Assembly (NCBI GenBank): GCA_030428695.1
Contig: JAUIEM010000320.1
Span: forward strand, 1 to 11,723
Length of the DNA stretch: 11,723 nt
Direction: 5' to 3'
Origin: a bacterium
Lineage (GTDB): Bacteria > Planctomycetota > J058 > JAJDCP01
Shown here: piece after piece, positions 7,134-11,723 of the stretch
Layout of the letters: each line of letters opens with the position of its first letter
Numbering within the stretch: position 1 is the first letter of the stretch
Notes under the pieces: generated by a model
The model's input: only the letters and a program-made list of their open reading frames with translations
Databases searched by the model: none
What the model was told of the DNA's origin: nothing
Made by a program: the position numbers and the translations under genes

Positions 7134-8143
7134 TGCCGAGCGTCGCGCAGCTCGTCGCCTGGATCGAGCGCTTCGCCCCACCGCGCTACGCGATGGAGGG
7201 CGACCGCACCGGTTTGCAGGTCGGGTCGCCGGCCCGCGAGGTCCGCAACGTCCTGACCACGCTCGACCTGACGCCCGCCGTCGCGGAAGAGGCGATCGCG
7301 CGCGACTGCCAGCTGATCGTCTCGCACCACGCGGTCATCTTCCGCCAGCTCACCTCCCTGCGCACCGACCAGCCGCGCGGGGCGATGCTCCAGAAGCTGC
7401 TCGCCGCCGACATCGCGGTGTACGTCCCGCACACGGCCGTCGACGTCACCCCCGGCGGGATCAACGACCGGCTCGCCAGCCGGCTGGGCATCGTCGAGCC
7501 GCGGCCGCTGCGCCGGCTCGGCGACGAGCCCGGCATCCTGCTCGATGTCCTGTCCGAGGACGCGCTGCCGGTACACCATCTCGGCCTCGATGTCGACGAG
7601 GCCCACGAGCTGCCCGGCAAGTCGAGCTGGCGCTACCAGCTGACGACCGGCAAGACCTCCTACCGGCATGTCGTCTCCCGGCTCGAGGGCATGGGGGCGC
7701 GGGTGATCGCCGCGGTGGAGACGCTCAGCTCGCGGTCTTCGTGGGGCATCGGGCGGGTCGGCGCCCTCGCGGAGGCGTCCACCCTCGACGCCTTCGCCGC
7801 GCGCGTCCGGCAGCAGCTCGAGGTGCCGGCGTTGCGGGTGGTCGGGGAGGCCGGGCGGCCGGTCTCGACGGTCGCCGTGCTGTGCGGCGACGGCAACCGC
7901 TTCCTCGACGACGCCCTGCGGGCCGGCGCGGACGTGCTGGTGACCGGGGACGTCTACTACCACACCGCCCTCGCGGCGCGGGCGGCGGGCATCGGCCTGA
8001 TCGACCCCGGCCACCACGCGACCGAGCAGCTCGTCAAGGGGCTGCTCGTCGAGGCGCTCGCCAAGGCGGCGGCGGAGGAAGACGCGGAGGTCGGCTTCCT
8101 CGCCGCCGAGACCATCACGGAACCCTTCAGGTTTCTCGCCTGA
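7133..8143 (+). CDS. Nif3-like dinuclear metal centre protein (YbgI/YqfO family)
   Basis: A 336-residue cytoplasmic protein of the Nif3 family, annotated variously as GTP cyclohydrolase 1 type 2 homologue; its biochemical role is not settled. The opening, VAQLVAWIERFAPPRYA followed by TGLQVG, is typical. Metal-ligand motifs are present: VSHHAVIF (H65, H66), PHTAVDVTPGGINDRLA (D104) and DPGHHATEQ (H294, E298), enough for the two-metal site. The family occurs as a short form of about 250 residues and a long form of about 370 with a central inserted domain. This one is intermediate, with a shortened or divergent insert at about residues 125-215 (GMGARVIAAVETLSSRSSWG). Its start overlaps the preceding stop (TGATG), and no ribosome site is evident, so it is probably translated by coupling. 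It is the last gene of the cluster. Confidence 0.92.
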   Translation: MPSVAQLVAWIERFAPPRYAMEGDRTGLQVGSPAREVRNVLTTLDLTPAVAEEAIARDCQLIVSHHAVIFRQLTSLRTDQPRGAMLQKLLAADIAVYVPHTAVDVTPGGINDRLASRLGIVEPRPLRRLGDEPGILLDVLSEDALPVHHLGLDVDEAHELPGKSSWRYQLTTGKTSYRHVVSRLEGMGARVIAAVETLSSRSSWGIGRVGALAEASTLDAFAARVRQQLEVPALRVVGEAGRPVSTVAVLCGDGNRFLDDALRAGADVLVTGDVYYHTALAARAAGIGLIDPGHHATEQLVKGLLVEALAKAAAEEDAEVGFLAAETITEPFRFLA

Positions 8144-8168
8144 AGAGGGCGTCTGCGCCGAGGGATGC

Positions 8169-8852
8169 CTACTCCGGTGGCACGAAGCGGTAGCCGACCC
8201 GGTGCGCGGTCACCAGCAGCGTCGGCCGCGCCGGATCACCCTCCAGCTTCTTGCGCAGATGCAGGATGTGGTTGTCGATCACGCGGTTGGTCACCGCCGC
8301 GTCGCCCCACACCGCGCGCAGGATCTCCGCCCGGCTGACCGCCTCGCCGGCCCGCTCGAGCAGGATCCGCAGGATCTCGGCCTCGAAGAACTTCAGCTTG
8401 ATGGTGCGGTTGCCCCGGCGGACCTGGAAGCGGTCGAGCTCGAAGCACAGCGCGCCGAAGACCTGCCGGGCGCTGCTCGCGGCCTGGCCGAGGCGGCGGA
8501 GGATGGCCTGGATGCGCCCGAGCAGCTCGCCGACCGAGAAGGGCTTGACCACGTAGTCATCGGCGCCGACCTCGAAGCCGGCGATGCGGTCGTGCTCCTC
8601 GCCCCGCGCGGTCAGGAAGATCACCGGCACCTGGCAGCCCGCCTCGCGCACCTCGCGCAGCACGCTCAGGCCGTCGCGGCCGGGCAGCATGATGTCGAGG
8701 ATCACCAGGTCGGGCGGATCGTCGAGGATGCGCTGGAGCGCGGTCTCGCCGTCGCTCGCCTCGAGCACGGTGTAGCCGACGAAGCCGAGGTTGTTGCGCA
8801 GGATCAGGCGCAGATTGGCCTCGTCCTCGACGAGCAGGATGCGGTGGCTCAT
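8169..8852 (-). CDS. OmpR/PhoB-family response regulator
   Basis: A 227-residue cytoplasmic transcription factor. Residues 1-120 are a receiver domain with acidic pocket E9/D10, phosphoacceptor D53 in LVILDIMLPG, T81 in FLTARGEE, Y100 and K103 in DDYVVKPFS. Residues about 130-227 are a winged-helix DNA-binding domain of the OmpR type, with LRAVWGDAAVTNRVIDNHI, then HLRKKLEGDP and the wing HRVGYRFVPPE. All key residues are intact, so it should be a functional regulator. GGGGAGG lies close upstream of the ATG. The ATG overlaps the kinase stop as ATGA, so the kinase and regulator are almost certainly cognate and translationally coupled. It ends 25 bases from the convergent Nif3 gene, with no terminator seen. 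Target genes are unknown. Confidence 0.95.
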   Translation of the reverse strand: MSHRILLVEDEANLRLILRNNLGFVGYTVLEASDGETALQRILDDPPDLVILDIMLPGRDGLSVLREVREAGCQVPVIFLTARGEEHDRIAGFEVGADDYVVKPFSVGELLGRIQAILRRLGQAASSARQVFGALCFELDRFQVRRGNRTIKLKFFEAEILRILLERAGEAVSRAEILRAVWGDAAVTNRVIDNHILHLRKKLEGDPARPTLLVTAHRVGYRFVPPE

Positions 8853-10690
8853 GTGTCCTCCCCGGGCAGCCACAGCCAGAAGGCGCTGCCCCCTCCTTCC
8901 CGGGCCCGCATCCCCGCGCGCCCTCCGTGGCCTGCGGCGATCTGGCGCACCAGGGCCAGGCCGAGCCCGGTGCCGCGTTTGCCGCTGCGGCGCGCGTCCT
9001 CCCCGCGGGCGAAGGCCGCGAAGATGCGCTCGCGCTCCGCTCCGGGCACACCCGGGCCGCGGTCGAGCACGGCGATCTCGACGCCTCCGTCGCGCGGTCC
9101 TGCCGAGAGGCGGATGGCGGGCCCGGCGAACTTGCGCGCGTTGTCGAGCAGGTTGAGCAGGGCGCGCCGCAGCGCCTCGGTGTCGGCGCGCACCGGCGGC
9201 AGCCCGGGTTCGAGCGCCAGCTCGCAGGCGGAGCCGTCGCCCGCGAGCGCCGGGCCGTAGGTCTCGGCGAAGCTCGTCAGCTCCGCCGCCAGGTCGATCG
9301 GCGCGAGCGCGTAGCGCACGGTCCCGCGCGCGGCGCGCGAGAAGTCGAGCACGTTGCCGACCAGGGCGCTGAGGCGCTCGGTCTCGGTGCACAGCATGCC
9401 GAGGTAGCTCTGGCGCTCCTCCTCGGAGCGCACATGGCCGAGCTGCAGGGTCTCCGCCACCGCCCGGATCAGCGACAGCGGCGTGCGCAGCTCGTGGGAG
9501 ATGCCGGCGACGAAGTCCGCCTGCATCCGCGACAGCTCGAGCGCCCGCTCCGACTGCCGCCAGAGCAGCAGCGGCCCGAGCAGGAGCAGCACCAGCGCGG
9601 CGATGCCGATCGCGGCGAGCGCGAAGCGTCGCGCCTCCAGGGTGACGAGGGCGGGGTCCTCGGGCAGGTCGGAGAGCGCCAGCTCGAGCTCGGGGAAGCT
9701 CCCGGCCAGCGCCGCGCGCGGAGCCTCCGGGTCGGCCTCGGGGGCCGCGCACAGGCCCAGGCTGTCGGCGATGCGGAGGGCCCCGGCGCGAAACTCCTCG
9801 CGGCTCTCGACGAAGCCGACCGCGCAGCGCAGGTCGCCGCGTTCGACCCGTCTCCAGGCGCAGCGCCGCGTGCCGATCGGGAAGCTTCCGCGGGCGCCGC
9901 CCCGGGCGAGCTCGGACATCATCCGCGCGGCGAGCCAGTCTCCGAGCTCCACCCGCCAGCGCTCGCGCTCCGCGGCCGCCTCGGCCCGGGCCCGCAGCGC
10001 GTCGCGGGCGGGGAGCCGCAGGCCGTGCGCGGACGCGAGGCTGTCGGCGTGGCGGCGGTACAGGCGGACGACCGCCGGCTCGCGGGCGAGGGCGGGGGCG
10101 GCGAGCTCGATCTCGAGGGCGAGCAGCGCGGTTTCGGCGGCGGCGGGGCTCGACGCCAGGCGGGCGACGGCGAAGGCGGCGTACGGCCTGCCCTGGGGGA
10201 GGTCGTGGCCGGGGAAGCCGGCGAGGAAGGCGCGGAACAGCGCGACGGCGAGGGATTCCTCCCCCAGGCGCTCGGCCCCGGCGGCGCGGGCGAGCGCCTC
10301 CTGGGCGGCGCGGGGGCGGGGCGTCCGGGCGAGCGCGGGGGGCGAGCCCGGGGCGAGCACCCGGCCGTCCTCGGCGACCGCGAACCAGCGCCCGGGCCGG
10401 GCCTCGAGGGCGGCGATCAGGCGGAAGATATCACGGCCCGGGAGCTCGTCCAGGCGGGCGGTCTCGCGTTCGACCAGGGCGCTCTGCAGCACCGCGACCC
10501 GCGCGCCGAGGATCCGCTCCGCCCCCTCGCTCCAGGCCCGGCGCAGGGCCTCCGCCTCGAGCGCGCTCGCGCGGTAGGCGAACGCTCCGACCGCGAGCAC
10601 GCCGACGATCAGGCCGAGCGTGGTCAGCACGCGCAGCCCGCGCCCCGGGCGGGGTCGGCGGGAGCGGGGAGGAGGAGGGGGAGCTGGCAT
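8849..10690 (-). CDS. membrane sensor histidine kinase without HAMP domain
   Basis: A 613-residue inner-membrane histidine kinase that should phosphorylate the adjacent regulator. After a Pro/Arg-rich cytoplasmic start, helix 1 is at about 21-39. Residues about 40-353 form an extracytoplasmic region rich in Ala, Glu and Arg, mostly helical in appearance, matching no sensor domain I recognise. Helix 2 is at about 356-376. The H-box GISHELRTPLSL (H399) starts only about 20 residues after it, so no HAMP linker fits. The catalytic domain is complete: N-box LLNLLDNARKFA (N513, N517), G1 DRGPGVP (D543-G547) and G2 KRGTGLGLALV (G573-G577). The start follows the phosphatase stop by 3 bases and the stop overlaps the regulator start, so all three are one transcript. 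The signal is unknown. Confidence 0.93.
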   Translation of the reverse strand: MPAPPPPPRSRRPRPGRGLRVLTTLGLIVGVLAVGAFAYRASALEAEALRRAWSEGAERILGARVAVLQSALVERETARLDELPGRDIFRLIAALEARPGRWFAVAEDGRVLAPGSPPALARTPRPRAAQEALARAAGAERLGEESLAVALFRAFLAGFPGHDLPQGRPYAAFAVARLASSPAAAETALLALEIELAAPALAREPAVVRLYRRHADSLASAHGLRLPARDALRARAEAAAERERWRVELGDWLAARMMSELARGGARGSFPIGTRRCAWRRVERGDLRCAVGFVESREEFRAGALRIADSLGLCAAPEADPEAPRAALAGSFPELELALSDLPEDPALVTLEARRFALAAIGIAALVLLLLGPLLLWRQSERALELSRMQADFVAGISHELRTPLSLIRAVAETLQLGHVRSEEERQSYLGMLCTETERLSALVGNVLDFSRAARGTVRYALAPIDLAAELTSFAETYGPALAGDGSACELALEPGLPPVRADTEALRRALLNLLDNARKFAGPAIRLSAGPRDGGVEIAVLDRGPGVPGAERERIFAAFARGEDARRSGKRGTGLGLALVRQIAAGHGGRAGMRAREGGGSAFWLWLPGEDT

Positions 10691-10693
10691 CGT

Positions 10694-11723
10694 TCAGGGC
10701 TTGGTCAGCTCGAGGCTGTCGAACAGCCGGCCCTGGTCGTCGAGGGCCTGCAGGCGCAGGGTTCCTCCGGCCAAGGAGAGCATGCAGAAGTGATGGGTGC
10801 GGCGCAGCTTGGCGGTGAACCAGGAGCGGGTCGGCGCGAACTCCTCGAGGTAGCCGCCGGCGCCGCCGATCTGCAGGTAGATCACGCCGTCGTCATCGAC
10901 CGCGCCGTCGCGCAGGGGCCAGCTGCGCTCGTAGGTGTGGATGTGGCCGAAGAACACGATGTCGACCCCGTAGGCCTCGTACAGCGGCACCAGCGGGCGC
11001 ACGCGGCGGTCGCCCTGGCCGCTCTCGCCGCGGAAGCTGTCCCCGTAGTCGTCGCTGTCCGAGGTGAAGGGCGGATGGTGGTGGACGACGAACTTCCACA
11101 GCGCGGTGCTCGCCGCCAGGCTCTCCTCCAGCCAGCGGTATTGCTCGCTGCCCGTGTCGCAGTCGCGGTTGCTGTCGAGCATGAAGAACTCGGCGTCACC
11201 GTAGCGGAAGCTGTAGCGATGCTCGGGGGCGGGGTTCGCCATGTAGCGGTAGTAGTTGTCCGCGTCCTGCTCGTGGTTGCCGAGCACGCTGTACAGGGGA
11301 ACCCGCCCGAGCAGCGGCGCGGCGGGCCCGAGCAGCTCGTCCACCCACTGCTGGCGCACGCCGCCCGTGCCGACCAGGTCGCCGGCGTGGATCGCGAAGT
11401 CGGGCCGCTCGCCCCAGGCGAGGGCGGCGAGCCGGGCCCAGACCTCGGGGTTGCTCTGGGAGTCGCCGAAGGCGGCGAAGGCGAAGGGCGTGCCGGGGGC
11501 GACCGCGGACTTGAAGGTCAGGAGCTCGCTCACGAACGGGCTGCCGCCCTCGAGGTGCACCTGGTAGAACCACTTCTGGCCGGCTTCGAGGTCGGGCAGG
11601 CGCAGCTCGTGGAAGGTGTCCTCCGTCTCGCTCACGACCTCCCGCGCGAGAGGCAGCCGGCGGCCGTAGCGGACGCGGGCCCGGCAGGGCTGCGCGGTCT
11701 CGAACAGCACCCGCACCTCGGTG
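10694..11723 (-). CDS. purple-acid-phosphatase-like metallophosphoesterase, 3' part
   Basis: The gene enters the window from the right and its 5' end is missing. The frame is open to 11722 (TEVRVLFETAQPCRARVRYG), which resembles the N-terminal fibronectin-like domain of purple acid phosphatases. The metallophosphoesterase core follows in order: FGDSQSNPE, HAGDLVGTGG, LGNHEQDADNY, VVHHHPPF and GHIHTYERSWP. The last is the GHxHxYER signature of purple acid phosphatases. The second motif lacks the tyrosine of the usual GDxxY, which gives the purple colour and contacts iron, so the metal site may differ. Phosphomonoester or phosphodiester hydrolysis is expected, outside the cytoplasm for most relatives, but the export signal is off the window. 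It stops 3 bases before the kinase start. Being the first visible gene of the cluster, it may be co-regulated with the two-component system. Confidence 0.9.
   Translation of the reverse strand, partial: TEVRVLFETAQPCRARVRYGRRLPLAREVVSETEDTFHELRLPDLEAGQKWFYQVHLEGGSPFVSELLTFKSAVAPGTPFAFAAFGDSQSNPEVWARLAALAWGERPDFAIHAGDLVGTGGVRQQWVDELLGPAAPLLGRVPLYSVLGNHEQDADNYYRYMANPAPEHRYSFRYGDAEFFMLDSNRDCDTGSEQYRWLEESLAASTALWKFVVHHHPPFTSDSDDYGDSFRGESGQGDRRVRPLVPLYEAYGVDIVFFGHIHTYERSWPLRDGAVDDDGVIYLQIGGAGGYLEEFAPTRSWFTAKLRRTHHFCMLSLAGGTLRLQALDDQGRLFDSLELTKP

Noticed and set aside
8144..8168. Terminator between the convergent Nif3 and regulator genes
   Set aside because: Only 25 bases, with no inverted repeat or T-tract.
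8202..9260. Long + strand frame opposite the kinase and regulator
   Set aside because: Antisense shadow; composition is typical of GC-rich complements and it crosses two genuine genes.

Overview
This is a very GC-rich window from a Gram-negative-type bacterium. Stop codons are rare on both strands, so many long antisense reading frames appear and have been discarded. The phylum cannot be fixed from the sequence. The tRNA-Leu lacks an encoded CCA, the DUF2752 protein carries a CGMTTS-type motif, and a HAMP-less histidine kinase sits next to an OmpR-type regulator. These fit a myxobacterial, planctomycete or deep proteobacterial lineage better than an enteric one, but this is inference.

Layout. 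(1) Positions 1-3153, + strand: the 3' end of a TRAP transporter large permease carrying an unusual beta-rich C-terminal extension, an ABHD18-like alpha/beta hydrolase, a tandem universal stress protein, and a small GNAT acetyltransferase whose leader contains a hexamer microsatellite. (2) Positions 3206-4378, - strand: a secreted protein with a peptidoglycan-binding domain, a repetitive Gly/Pro/Thr linker and a large uncharacterised C-terminal domain; it converges on the GNAT gene. (3) Positions 4379-4745: a divergent intergenic region, then a self-contained tRNA-Leu(GAG) unit with its own promoter and a textbook intrinsic terminator. (4) Positions 4794-8143, + strand: a tight four-gene cluster of class I PLP aminotransferase, DUF2752 membrane protein, secreted double zinc-ribbon protein and Nif3-family dinuclear-metal protein. 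(5) Positions 8169-11723, - strand: a tight cluster transcribed right to left, with a purple-acid-phosphatase-like metallophosphoesterase (5' end off the window), a sensor histidine kinase with a large extracytoplasmic region and no HAMP, and an OmpR/PhoB-type response regulator.

Functional reading. The window is mostly ordinary chromosomal housekeeping and accessory sequence. No CRISPR array, insertion sequence, phage gene or recognisable defence system is visible. The parts most worth a second look are the phosphatase/kinase/regulator cluster, which may link a secreted or surface phosphatase to signalling, the TRAP permease extension, the uncharacterised C-terminal domain of the peptidoglycan-binding protein, and the exported zinc-ribbon protein encoded between DUF2752 and Nif3.
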